From NCBI RefSeq assembly GCF_002573715.1, contig NZ_PDHM01000020.1:175877-239876 (forward strand): DNA of 64,000 bases. Reading direction: 5' to 3'. The position numbers and the translations under genes were made by a program. The notes below the pieces were generated by a model that worked only from the letters and a program-made list of their open reading frames with translations, was not told where the DNA came from and did no database searches. Every line of letters starts with the position of its first letter. The first letter of the stretch is position 1. Below, piece after piece: positions 27,537-35,111 of this stretch. Origin of the DNA: Paenibacillus sp. EZ-K15. GTDB lineage: Bacteria; Bacillota; Bacilli; Paenibacillales; Paenibacillaceae.

Positions 27537-27669
27537 ATCGATCATCCTTTCATGAATCCCTTGATCTTGTTTCTGAGATCATTCTATAATCATCGATAGA
27601 TAATAAAAAATACAAAAATGTCTATGTGTATATATACTGGAGTATATAAGCAAGGGGGGTGAACCGTTA

Positions 27670-28545
27670 GTGGAAATGTTACAGCTGAAGTATTTTGTAA
27701 CCGTAGCAAGACTTGAACATATGACCAAAGCCGCAGAGGAGCTCCATATTGCTCAGCCGGCGCTCAGCAAGACCATTTCCAGACTCGAGGAGGATCTCGG
27801 CGCTCCGTTATTTGAACGCCAAGGCCGGCAGATTCGTCTCAATCCGTATGGTAAAGCATTTTTGGTAAAAGCCAAAGCAGCTCTGCAGCTGCTGGAGGAG
27901 GGACGGCGTGAAGTCGAGGATTTGGCGGGGCTGGAGCATGGGCGTATTCATTTGGCCTTATCCAACATGGAGCAGCTCCGCGAGCCTTTAAGATTGTTTC
28001 TAAACAAACATCCGAAAGTTAACTTTCATATCATTCAGTCTTCGATGGAGGATATGGTTCAGACCATTGAACATAATGAGGTTGATTTCTTTCTCACCTC
28101 TATGCCTATCCGGCACCCGGATATTCGCAGCTTGCCTTTGCTCGTAGAAGAGGTGTTCTTGGCCGTTCCCCCCACCCATCGCTTAGCCGAAAAAAATCAA
28201 ATTCACTTAAGCGAGGCTGCAGGAGAATCGTTTGTCGGTTATAAAGAAGGTCACCCATATCAGAAGATGAATAATGAATTTTGCAAACAAGCTGGTTTTC
28301 ACCCGAAGGTCGTCTGCGAGGTGGAGGACCCCGGAACCATATCCGATCTGGTCCGTTCCGGGTTTGGCGTAGCTTTAATCGGTGAATGCAGAAGCAGCGA
28401 GGAATTAAAGCTGACGAAGCTAAGCATTCAAGAACCCCTCGCCCGCCGCATATTCCAAATGGCATGGCTGGAATCCAGGTACTTGTCCAAGGCTGCGATT
28501 TCTTTCCGTGATTTCCTCGTGGAATATTACACGGAGTCACGGTAA
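27670..28545 (+). CDS. LysR-family transcriptional regulator
   Basis: A 291-residue LysR regulator starting with GTG (27670, GGGGGG ten bases upstream). N-terminal winged helix (about 1-60: HMTKAAEELHIAQPALSKTI), then the effector-binding domain with NEVDFFLTSMPI. It is divergent from the oxidoreductase with 133 bases between, the classical LysR target layout. A short piece of a closely similar gene survives at 34955-35023. Confidence 0.88.
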   Translation: MEMLQLKYFVTVARLEHMTKAAEELHIAQPALSKTISRLEEDLGAPLFERQGRQIRLNPYGKAFLVKAKAALQLLEEGRREVEDLAGLEHGRIHLALSNMEQLREPLRLFLNKHPKVNFHIIQSSMEDMVQTIEHNEVDFFLTSMPIRHPDIRSLPLLVEEVFLAVPPTHRLAEKNQIHLSEAAGESFVGYKEGHPYQKMNNEFCKQAGFHPKVVCEVEDPGTISDLVRSGFGVALIGECRSSEELKLTKLSIQEPLARRIFQMAWLESRYLSKAAISFRDFLVEYYTESR

Positions 28546-28556
28546 GACGACCACAA

Positions 28557-28600
28557 GGGGGCTGTCCCAAAGGATCTTAGATCTTGCGGGAGACCCCCTT
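28557..28600 (-). terminator. GATC-rich palindromic terminator repeat, copy A
   Basis: GGGGGCTGTCCC pairs with GGGAGACCCCC around a core CAAGATCTAAGATCC (minus strand). The same sequence pattern occurs at 49133 and 52522. It lies 11 bases after the LysR stop, so it can also end that transcript. Confidence 0.65.
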
Positions 28601-28611
28601 CTTGCTGTTAG

Positions 28612-28715
28612 AAGACGCTCCGTGTACGAATCGTTCCTACCATCGCTGTTGCCCCCACATTTCTTGGAATGGTTCTGGGCAAGGACGAAATGTGTGGGCA
28701 AAGCATTCCTGTATG
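28612..28715. repeat. Composite palindromic intergenic element, copy 2
   Basis: GTGTACGAATC (28621-28631), CATCGCTGT and TTGCCCCCACATTTC pair with GAAATGTGTGGGCAA about 30 bases later (15-bp stem, one mismatch). Together with the terminator repeat before it, this matches copy 1 at 26450-26612 block by block. Confidence 0.6.
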
Positions 28716-28743
28716 CTCTTAAATTTCGGCTTTGAAATTGAAC

Positions 28744-28806
28744 GAGCACCTCCTTATGATGAAAGGTGTCCACTACGACAACCACAACATCATAAGGAAG
28801 GTGCTC
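28744..28806 (+). promoter_or_regulatory. Hairpin covering the transposase ribosome site
   Basis: GAGCACC-CCTTATGATG pairs with CATCATAAGG-GGTGCTC (about 18 bp with one bulge, 26-base loop). The 3' arm contains the AAGGAAGG ribosome site of the transposase. A read-through transcript would therefore hide the site, a common protection of insertion sequences. Confidence 0.55.
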
Positions 28807-28811
28807 TTATT

Positions 28812-30074
28812 ATGAAGTTTAAACAATCAGTTAAACAAAATCAACGAATTGAACGTATAACCAACCATCATCTCATCATTGGCATCGACATTGCAAAATT
28901 TAAACATGTCGCACGTGCGACAGACTATCGTGGCATTGAACGAGGTTCCTACCTTGTGTTCTCTAACGATCTCGAAGGATATGAAAAGTTATATCAGTGG
29001 ATGCAAGCTCTAATGCTTCAGTTTAACAAGACCGATGTCATCTTCGGCGTTGAGCCAACCGGTCACTACTGGTTCAACCTAGCGTTCTGGCTTAAAGAGA
29101 GGCTGCTCGAGCTCGTTCTCGTTAACCCGTTTCAAGTGAAGCGTAACAAAGAAAACCGGGACAACTCTCCAACTAAAAACGATGTCAAAGATGCCTTGGT
29201 CATTGCCGACATGGTGAAGAATGGATACTATTCTGAAACTCATATTCACGCCGAGCCGTATCGGGCGCTTAGGCAGCTTGTGGGCACCAGAGACTTTGTG
29301 ACCAAGCAAGTCTCCAGTGTCGTCAACCAGATGTATCGGTGGACTGACATGTACTTCCCTGAGTTTCAGCAGGTATTTAAGGACATCACCTCGAAGACGG
29401 CACTCGCAACGTTGGCCGAATTTGCGCATCCATCCGATCTTCGCCACTTAACGGTTGAAGACGTTATCGCCGGGTGGAGAAAACGACTGAAGCGCGCAGG
29501 CAGCCGTAAGGTATCCGCTGCCCTCATCCATGCGGCGCAACGGACAGCTGCCATTCCGAATTGTGTAGAGGAAGCAAAACTTAGTATATCGTTACTGCTG
29601 CAACAACTGCAGATGTATAACGACCAATTGAATCAACTGGAAGAAAAGATGAGTCAACTCCTTCGAAGCATTCCCACAGCAAAGCTCCTTCGTACCATTA
29701 AAGGCATGAATGATATTACGCTGGCTACGTTATACAGTGAAGCGGGTGATTTGGGCGGCTTTACTCATGGTAACCAAGTCCTTCGGTTAGCTGGCTTACA
29801 TCTGTCCGAAAACAGCTCAGGTACCTACAAGGGCGAAGTGAAAATCACGAAGCGAGGGCGACCTGGACTGCGAAAACTTCTTTTCATGACGGTCTTTCAT
29901 ATGGTTTCCATTAATCCAGAATTTCGGGCGCTGCATCAGTACAACAAACAAGTGAAGAACATGAAAGGTATGAAGTCGATCATGAAGCTGTGCGGGAAGC
30001 TTGCTCGTATGCTTGTAGCTATGGCGAAGAAGCATTCCGTTTACGACATCAACAAAGTAACGGTCGCCGCTTAA
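28812..30074 (+). CDS. IS110/IS1111-family DEDD transposase
   Basis: A 420-residue RuvC-like recombinase with the DEDD set Asp26 (GIDIAKF), Glu81 (GVEPTGH), Asp124 and Asp127 (KNDVKDAL), a coiled middle (about 260-290) and the C-terminal transposase domain with LAGLHLSENSSG and KRGRPGLRK. The ATG at 28812 follows AAGGAAGG; an in-frame extension upstream to 28584 runs through repeat DNA and is not credible. Family members are guided by an RNA made from the element's own non-coding end. Confidence 0.93.
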   Translation: MKFKQSVKQNQRIERITNHHLIIGIDIAKFKHVARATDYRGIERGSYLVFSNDLEGYEKLYQWMQALMLQFNKTDVIFGVEPTGHYWFNLAFWLKERLLELVLVNPFQVKRNKENRDNSPTKNDVKDALVIADMVKNGYYSETHIHAEPYRALRQLVGTRDFVTKQVSSVVNQMYRWTDMYFPEFQQVFKDITSKTALATLAEFAHPSDLRHLTVEDVIAGWRKRLKRAGSRKVSAALIHAAQRTAAIPNCVEEAKLSISLLLQQLQMYNDQLNQLEEKMSQLLRSIPTAKLLRTIKGMNDITLATLYSEAGDLGGFTHGNQVLRLAGLHLSENSSGTYKGEVKITKRGRPGLRKLLFMTVFHMVSINPEFRALHQYNKQVKNMKGMKSIMKLCGKLARMLVAMAKKHSVYDINKVTVAA

Positions 30075-30425
30075 TAACCGACCACTTGCCTACTGGCTCA
30101 TTCGCAGGATTCACAAGAAGCATGAAGAACCGATACGCTCGCCTAAAGGGCTCAGACCCGTGGACAAAGCAGTAACGGACTCCATCTCCTTGATAGGTGT
30201 AACGAAGGAATGAAAGGGCATAGACCCGTTGAGACATGGGAGGGCAAACCTCAAGGACGAAGATGGAGCATGCGAATAAAGGAAAATTATGGGAATTTCG
30301 CACTTCCCCTTATTTCGTTATGCCCACATTCGCCATACGGTCCCCCTTTTGTCGCCTTCGTTGTCACATTTGTTTTCATAACGAATGAAATCCTGCGAAT
30401 TAGCGAGCTAGCGCAAGAAAATTGA
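30075..30425 (+). ncRNA. Candidate guide (seek/bridge) RNA region of the IS1111 element
   Basis: About 350 non-coding bases between the transposase stop and the right inverted repeat. In IS1111-type elements the targeting RNA is encoded on this side. A 20-base motif occurs twice, AAAGGGCTCAGACCCGTGGA at 30145-30164 and the near-identical one at 30213-30232, 68 bases apart; each can fold GGG with CCC. Exact ends of the RNA are not determinable by eye. Confidence 0.4.
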
Positions 30426-30541
30426 ATCATAAGGAGGGAGGCGAGCGCTGACGCTTGTCCGGAATCGTTTCGTCCTCTCCGCTACGCCGTGCAGATTTCT
30501 TACTTTTTTAGACGCAAAGATCGCGAGTGCCTATCCCGGCG

Positions 30542-30613
30542 GCGGTCAAAGACAGCTACCATCCCAAGATGCTCACCAAAGTCATCGTCTACGCTTACAC
30601 ACAACGGATCTAG
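30542..30613 (+). pseudogene. Fragment of an IS1182-type transposase
   Basis: Twenty-three codons reading AVKDSYHPKMLTKVIVYAYT then a stop resemble the N-terminal YHPKMLLKVLIYAY region of IS1182-family transposases. No more of the gene is found. It shows an older insertion at the same site. Confidence 0.55.
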
Positions 30614-30866
30614 AATTACGTCAAAAACAGAAATGGCGGTACAGGGCTGACCTCCCTGGAACCGCCATTCCTTTATTTTTTGCTGTTTTTTCATCAATTG
30701 AGCCGTCTCATCGAGTAAGCAGACTTACTTATGGGATGGCCCCTTAAGTACCGGAAACTACGTAAATTCTTAGATGTTACGTTATACTCTAGTGCCAAAG
30801 CAACAGGATTGCCAATCAAATCCTATACTCGAATTCCATCATGCCCGCCTCTAATCGTCATCTTAT
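30614..30866. other. Intergenic tract before the glycerate kinase gene
   Basis: Contains the terminator at 30632-30680; from 30681 to 30866 I see no gene or clear signal. Confidence 0.5.
30632..30680 (+). terminator. Intrinsic terminator after the transposon remnants
   Basis: AATGGCGGT pairs with ACCGCCATT and CAGGG with CCCTG inside it, followed by CCTTTATTTTTT. Confidence 0.7.
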
Positions 30867-32009
30867 TCAAGCCAACTTGCTACCGCATTTTAACGTCATC
30901 GCCATATTGCGCGCTGTACGCTCCATATTGGCGGCGGCTTGTCTTATCGCATCGTCCAGGCTGCATACGCCGGGCACGATCGTGAACACGATATCGATGC
31001 CATGCTCAAGCACCGCTTCATGCCCGTCCGCAAGCGAGCCCGCGATGCCGATAACCGGCACTCCGTACCGCTTGGCCGTCTTGGCCACGCCCATCGGCGT
31101 TTTGCCGTAAATCGTCTGGCCGTCGATTCGGCCTTCTCCCGTAATGACGAGATCCGCATCCTTCACTTGCGAAGCCAGCCCCGTCGCTTCGATAACGATA
31201 TCCACGCCCCGCTTCAACTCAGCGGCCAAAAAAGCGAGCATACCGGCGCCAAGCCCTCCGGCTGCGCCAGCGCCGGGAATCTGGGCCACGTCGCGGCCCA
31301 AGCATGCCTTAATCATCGCCGCATAATGGGCGAGATTGCCGTCAAGCTGCTGTACCATGGCCGGATCGGCGCCTTTTTGGGGGCCAAATACGGCCGAGGC
31401 GCCGCGCTCTCCGGTCAGCGGGTTGTCCACATCGCACGCGGCCACGAAGGCAACCTGCTTCAGCCGTGGATCGGCTCCGCCCGTATCGATGCGGGCAATG
31501 CGATGCAACTCTCCGCCGCCATGGCCAATTTCCGAGCCATCGGCGTCAAGCAGCCGCACCCCGATCGCCTGCGCCATGCCAGCGCCGCCGTCGTTCGTGG
31601 CGCTGCCGCCCAAGCCGAGAATAATCGTGCTGACGCCTTCGTTCAGCGCCGACGTAATAAGCTCGCCGGTGCCGCGCGTCGTCGTCGCGAGCGGATTGCG
31701 CTGCTCCGGCGGCACAAGCGCTAGTCCCGAGGCGGCCGCCATTTCAATAATCGCGGTCTTCCCGTCACCAAGTATGCCGTAGAACGCGGTCACGGGGGTG
31801 CCAAGCGGTCCCGTCACTTCGCGGTGAACCAATCGTCCACCTGTCGCATCCACCAAAGACTGCACCGTGCCCTCCCCGCCGTCAGCCATCGGCACATTGA
31901 CGATATCCGCTTCGGGATACACGGCGCGCATTCCCTTCTCTATGGCATGACATGCCTCTAATGCGGATAAACTCTCTTTAAATGAGTCTGGAGCAATTAC
32001 AACCTTCAT
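30867..32009 (-). CDS. Glycerate kinase (GarK/GlxK family)
   Basis: A 380-residue glycerate kinase of the type found in glucarate, galactarate and glyoxylate degradation: MKVVIAPDSFKESLSA at the N-terminus, MADGGEGTV (about 42-50), GLGGSATNDGGAGMA (about 118-132) and the C-terminal TGEGRIDGQT. The ATG at 32009 has GGGAG eight bases upstream. It is co-directional with a GntP-type permease (gap about 60) and downstream of a CdaR-type regulator, the standard diacid/glycerate module. GC content is higher than in neighbours such as 40-41.6 kb. Product 2- versus 3-phosphoglycerate cannot be decided here. Confidence 0.92.
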   Translation of the reverse strand: MKVVIAPDSFKESLSALEACHAIEKGMRAVYPEADIVNVPMADGGEGTVQSLVDATGGRLVHREVTGPLGTPVTAFYGILGDGKTAIIEMAAASGLALVPPEQRNPLATTTRGTGELITSALNEGVSTIILGLGGSATNDGGAGMAQAIGVRLLDADGSEIGHGGGELHRIARIDTGGADPRLKQVAFVAACDVDNPLTGERGASAVFGPQKGADPAMVQQLDGNLAHYAAMIKACLGRDVAQIPGAGAAGGLGAGMLAFLAAELKRGVDIVIEATGLASQVKDADLVITGEGRIDGQTIYGKTPMGVAKTAKRYGVPVIGIAGSLADGHEAVLEHGIDIVFTIVPGVCSLDDAIRQAAANMERTARNMAMTLKCGSKLA

Positions 32010-32069
32010 TCTCTCCACTCCCTCTCCATCAGTCTTAACCAACTGCCTGAACCATCATTTTGCCGCAAA

Positions 32070-33344
32070 TTACAAGAACCAGCCGAACACGCCGAACACC
32101 AATGTCGATACGACGGCCAGGACGAGACCGATTGCGGTCTCATACGGAATAAGACGCAGACGCTCCTTCATCGCCATATTGACGCTTCCGCCCGTTGCGT
32201 GGAAGAAGCTGCCGTGCGGCATATGGTCGAAGACGGTCGCCCCGGCGTGAATCATCGCCGCAGCGCCCAGGGAAGCAACGCCAAGCCCCATAATCGTCGA
32301 GCCGAACACCGAGCTGGCGACCGCGGTACCTGCTGTTGTCGAAGCGGTGGCCAAGGACATGAACGCGCCGCTTATCGGCGCAAGCAAGTAAGCCGGCAAG
32401 CCGGAGGAGGCCAGACTGTCGATGATGACATCCTTCAATTGCGAATTCGATATAATGCCTGCCAACGTCCCCGTGCCGAGCAGCATGACAGCCACGCCCG
32501 ACATTTTGCCCAAGCCCGATACCGCAAATTGATTGATCTGCTTGATGCGGCCCATGCACAAGGCGCCAACGAGGCCTCCGACCGGCAGCGCGATAACCGG
32601 ATCGATGACGATGCCGGCCAGCGGGCGCAGTGCCAACAGCACAATCGCCGTGATCGGAGCCGCCATCGCCGCCAGGAAGCTCGGAAGCTGCTGAGCCCCG
32701 TCGTCTACGCTTTCCTGGCCCGTGATCTTCGTCCCCTTTTTGGACAGGCGCTTCGCGATCAGATAAGTGGCAAATAGCCCAAGGACAGCCGGTATGATTC
32801 CTGCCATCATCATTGATGTCAGCGGAATATTGAATGCCTCTGCCGCCGAGATGGCGTTCGGATTCGGCGACATAATGTTGCCGGCCTTCCCGCCGCCGAT
32901 CATGGCAAGCAATATCGCCATGCGGGACAAGTCGGCGCGCTGCGCAATCGCGATCGCAATCGGCGCCACCGTAATGACCGCGACGTCGATAAATACGCCG
33001 ACCGCCGTCAGTACCATCGTCGCGAACGCCAGCGCAAACAGCGCACGCGTCTCGCCGACCTTGCGGACCAACGTTTCGGCAATCGTCTTCGCACCGCCCG
33101 ATTCAATCAGGACGCCGGCAAGCACGCCGGCTGCCAGGATGCGCAGCACGGCCGGAATCATGCCCTTCGCGCCATCCATCATCAAATTCACCGAATCAAC
33201 CAGCCCGATTCCGCCGACGACCCCTCCGGCAAGTGCCCCAATCATCATGCCATAGGCGGGAGGGACTTTACGCAATATAAGCACAATCGCCACAACCAAT
33301 GCCGTCAAAGCACCAAGTACAGTTACAGATACGTCCATAGTCAA
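32070..33344 (-). CDS. GntP-family gluconate/glycerate permease
   Basis: A 424-residue polytopic protein, almost wholly hydrophobic (about 12 helices), with the GntP family features FIDVAVITVAPIAIAIA and GGGKAGNIMSPNPNAISAAEA near the middle. It is a proton symporter for a sugar acid; the neighbouring glycerate kinase suggests glycerate as substrate (inference). The operon promoter with a cre site lies directly upstream. Confidence 0.9.
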   Translation of the reverse strand: MTMDVSVTVLGALTALVVAIVLILRKVPPAYGMMIGALAGGVVGGIGLVDSVNLMMDGAKGMIPAVLRILAAGVLAGVLIESGGAKTIAETLVRKVGETRALFALAFATMVLTAVGVFIDVAVITVAPIAIAIAQRADLSRMAILLAMIGGGKAGNIMSPNPNAISAAEAFNIPLTSMMMAGIIPAVLGLFATYLIAKRLSKKGTKITGQESVDDGAQQLPSFLAAMAAPITAIVLLALRPLAGIVIDPVIALPVGGLVGALCMGRIKQINQFAVSGLGKMSGVAVMLLGTGTLAGIISNSQLKDVIIDSLASSGLPAYLLAPISGAFMSLATASTTAGTAVASSVFGSTIMGLGVASLGAAAMIHAGATVFDHMPHGSFFHATGGSVNMAMKERLRLIPYETAIGLVLAVVSTLVFGVFGWFL

Positions 33345-33370
33345 GACCCCCTAATGTGTTGTCTCAATTC

Positions 33371-33440
33371 GTTATACTATTACTGTACCTGTAATGTGAA
33401 AGCGCTTCATCATGCATAAAAATAAAATAAAGCGCTTTAT
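33371..33440 (-). promoter_or_regulatory. Promoter and cre sites of the permease-glycerate kinase operon
   Basis: Minus strand: -35 TTCACA (33395-33400), 18 bases, -10 TATAAC (33371-33376). A cre-like site TGAAAGCGCTTCAT (33397-33410) overlaps the -35, and a perfect palindrome ATAAAGCGCTTTAT (33427-33440) lies just upstream. CcpA repression is likely from position. Confidence 0.65.
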
Positions 33441-33493
33441 AGAACATGTTTTTTGTTCAAATGCACAATCATGCATGTTCCTTCCAGACGCCG

Positions 33494-34654
33494 TCACTCT
33501 CCGGCTTCCTCTCTTCCAAGCGCGCTTAGCCAGCGGGCCGTCATCAGCGTATATAAATCGCGAAAATGCCTCGGGTCTTTGCCGGTCGCCTCATGAATGC
33601 GCTGCAGCCGGTAGCGAAGCGTATTCCGGTGAATCGACAGCCGCTCGGCGATGCGCTGCTGCTCGCCGTTCTCATCATAATAGGCCTCCAGCGTCTGCTG
33701 CAGTTCCCCGCTCTTATCCTCCTGCACGAACCGCCGCCATAGCCGCTGCAGCTCTTCCGCCACCCACGAGGGCGTAACGTTCGCTGCCACGGTTTCATTC
33801 GGCATATCTTCGCCGTAGTATACCGTCTGCTCCGGGAATATCGCCTGGCCCGCCCGCATCGTATCTTGCGCGGAACGATAAGACGCGATTAAGCCGTCGA
33901 TGCCGGAATACGCCTTGCCAACCGCAATGCGGAGCGGCGCAATCCGCTTCTCCTCCAGCAGCCTGCGAATGTGGCGGATGCCTTCGCATATATCGGCGTT
34001 CGGCTCCCGCGGATGGAGATGGGGCTTATACAACACGATTTGGCGCGTATTGTGAATGGCGATCAGGTCGATGGCCGGCCGACCCTCCAATATTTCGACC
34101 ACCTGCTTGAGCGTAGACAATGAATTCGCGTCCTGCGCACCGGTCAGCTCCATAATGCATGCAACCCGCGCCTTATCCGGATGGAAGCCAATCCGTTCCG
34201 CCTGGAGGCGCAGCATGGCGTTATCCTTGCCGTCCGCATGAATGACGGACTGAAGGAAATCCTCCTTCATCCGCTTATCCCATTGGGCTTTTTCCAGCAG
34301 ATCTGCTTGCTCCAAGTACATTTCCGCCGTCATTTTCACCAGCTCGCCGTACTTGGTCACCTCGTTCGGATCGCCGGTAATACCGATGACCCCAACAACT
34401 TCGCCCTGGAAGTGAATGGCCAGATTGGTTCCGGGCAGCACCCCTTGCAGCTTGCGCGCGCTTTCCTCGTCAATCTCGAAGCGACCATTCCTCTCAACCG
34501 CAATGAGCGCCCCTTCGTGCTTCTGATATAAGCGCGAGCGGTCGCCAGAACCGATAATCCGTCCCCGTTCATCCATGACGTTCACATTATAATGAATCAC
34601 TTGCATCGTCCGCGTTACAATTTCTTGCGCCAATTCCTTCGTCAATCTGCTCAT
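33494..34654 (-). CDS. CdaR-family sugar diacid regulator
   Basis: A 386-residue activator: N-terminal diacid recognition domain (about 1-135, starting SRLTKELAQEIVTRTMQVI in part), a middle GGDEF-like region and the C-terminal PucR-type helix-turn-helix (about 325-380, RLSIHRNTLRYRLQRI). The ATG at 34654 has GGGG nine bases upstream; the frame continues for 47 codons through a terminator and is not translated from there in my view. It is upstream of and co-directional with the GntP/glycerate kinase pair and probably activates it in response to glycerate or a sugar diacid. Confidence 0.9.
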   Translation of the reverse strand: MSRLTKELAQEIVTRTMQVIHYNVNVMDERGRIIGSGDRSRLYQKHEGALIAVERNGRFEIDEESARKLQGVLPGTNLAIHFQGEVVGVIGITGDPNEVTKYGELVKMTAEMYLEQADLLEKAQWDKRMKEDFLQSVIHADGKDNAMLRLQAERIGFHPDKARVACIMELTGAQDANSLSTLKQVVEILEGRPAIDLIAIHNTRQIVLYKPHLHPREPNADICEGIRHIRRLLEEKRIAPLRIAVGKAYSGIDGLIASYRSAQDTMRAGQAIFPEQTVYYGEDMPNETVAANVTPSWVAEELQRLWRRFVQEDKSGELQQTLEAYYDENGEQQRIAERLSIHRNTLRYRLQRIHEATGKDPRHFRDLYTLMTARWLSALGREEAGE

Positions 34655-34688
34655 CTTGTCTATCCCCTGTCTATGTCCGCCACGATAT

Positions 34689-34747
34689 GAAAAAACGCCC
34701 TCCATCCGATAAGCGCGATTAATCGCGTTCTTGCCGGGATAGGGGCA
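34689..34747 (-). terminator. Terminator or attenuator just upstream of the CdaR gene
   Basis: Minus strand: GCCCCTATCC pairs imperfectly with GGATGGAGGGC around an internal perfect hairpin CGCGATTAATCGCG, followed by TTTTTT. It ends only 35 bases before the CdaR start codon, so it may attenuate cdaR or insulate it from upstream transcription. Confidence 0.5.
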
Positions 34748-34954
34748 TTCAGCTTCGAATAACGTTATATACGCCCTAAATGTGAATGTTAACACGAGGA
34801 AGGGAATTTTCTCACGAAGTGGCTGTTATTCGGTGAGGTACTATAATTAACGATTATTTTGTCTGAGTATACGCTTTCGCGTTTCTTTTGTAAACTCAAA
34901 CACCACCAGTATAGCCTCAAGAGAACGCAGGTACTCATGATTCCGTCGCTTGCG

Positions 34955-35023
34955 GTTGAGGTGGATTTCTTTCTAAGAATGTATCGCTTAAGCGAAACTG
35001 CCGGTGAATCGTTTATTGGCTGA
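34955..35023 (+). pseudogene. Scar of a LysR gene with internal deletion
   Basis: Twenty-two codons read VEVDFFLRMYRLSETAGESF, then IG and a stop. They match two separate segments of the LysR protein at 27670 (NEVDFFL and LSEAAGESFVG), which are normally about 40 residues apart. The gene's start and end are gone. Confidence 0.5.
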
Positions 35024-35041
35024 GCATTCATGCCACGAACC

Positions 35042-35071
35042 AACAAGCCGATCCTGATGGATCGGCTTGTT
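35042..35071 (-). terminator. Hairpin after the Ugp-like binding protein gene
   Basis: A perfect 12-bp stem AACAAGCCGATC/GATCGGCTTGTT with a six-base loop, 41 bases after the stop. No strong T tract. Confidence 0.5.
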
Positions 35072-35111
35072 ACTCCCTGTCTCTCCTTTAGTTTGAAGCT
35101 CCCCATCTATG

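Larger units (their letters stand above)
28744..30440 (+). mobile_element. IS110-family insertion sequence, IS1111 type
   Basis: A transposase gene is bracketed by a perfect 12-bp inverted repeat, CCTCCTTATGAT at 28749-28760 and ATCATAAGGAGG at 30426-30437. Short inverted repeats lying just inside the ends are the mark of the IS1111 subgroup; the true ends should lie a few bases outside them. A long non-coding stretch (about 350 bases) separates the transposase stop from the right repeat. The element is apparently intact. It sits next to the palindromic repeats 28557-28715. Confidence 0.75.
34655..35111. other. Intergenic region between CdaR and the Ugp-like operon
   Basis: 457 bases with no intact gene. 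From right to left: a terminator-like hairpin at 35042-35071, the LysR scar at 34955-35023, an AT-rich stretch, and a hairpin with T tract at 34689-34747 before cdaR. Confidence 0.6.

Noticed and set aside
28584..28811. In-frame N-terminal extension of the IS110 transposase by 76 codons
   Set aside because: It runs through the palindromic repeat, lacks a ribosome site and has no resemblance to transposases; the ATG at 28812 gives the family N-terminus.
30939..31782. Plus-strand frames opposite the glycerate kinase
   Set aside because: Antisense shadows in a high-GC gene.
34789..35106. Minus-strand open frame of 105 codons
   Set aside because: It includes a terminator hairpin and the antisense of the LysR scar; no ribosome site or family resemblance.
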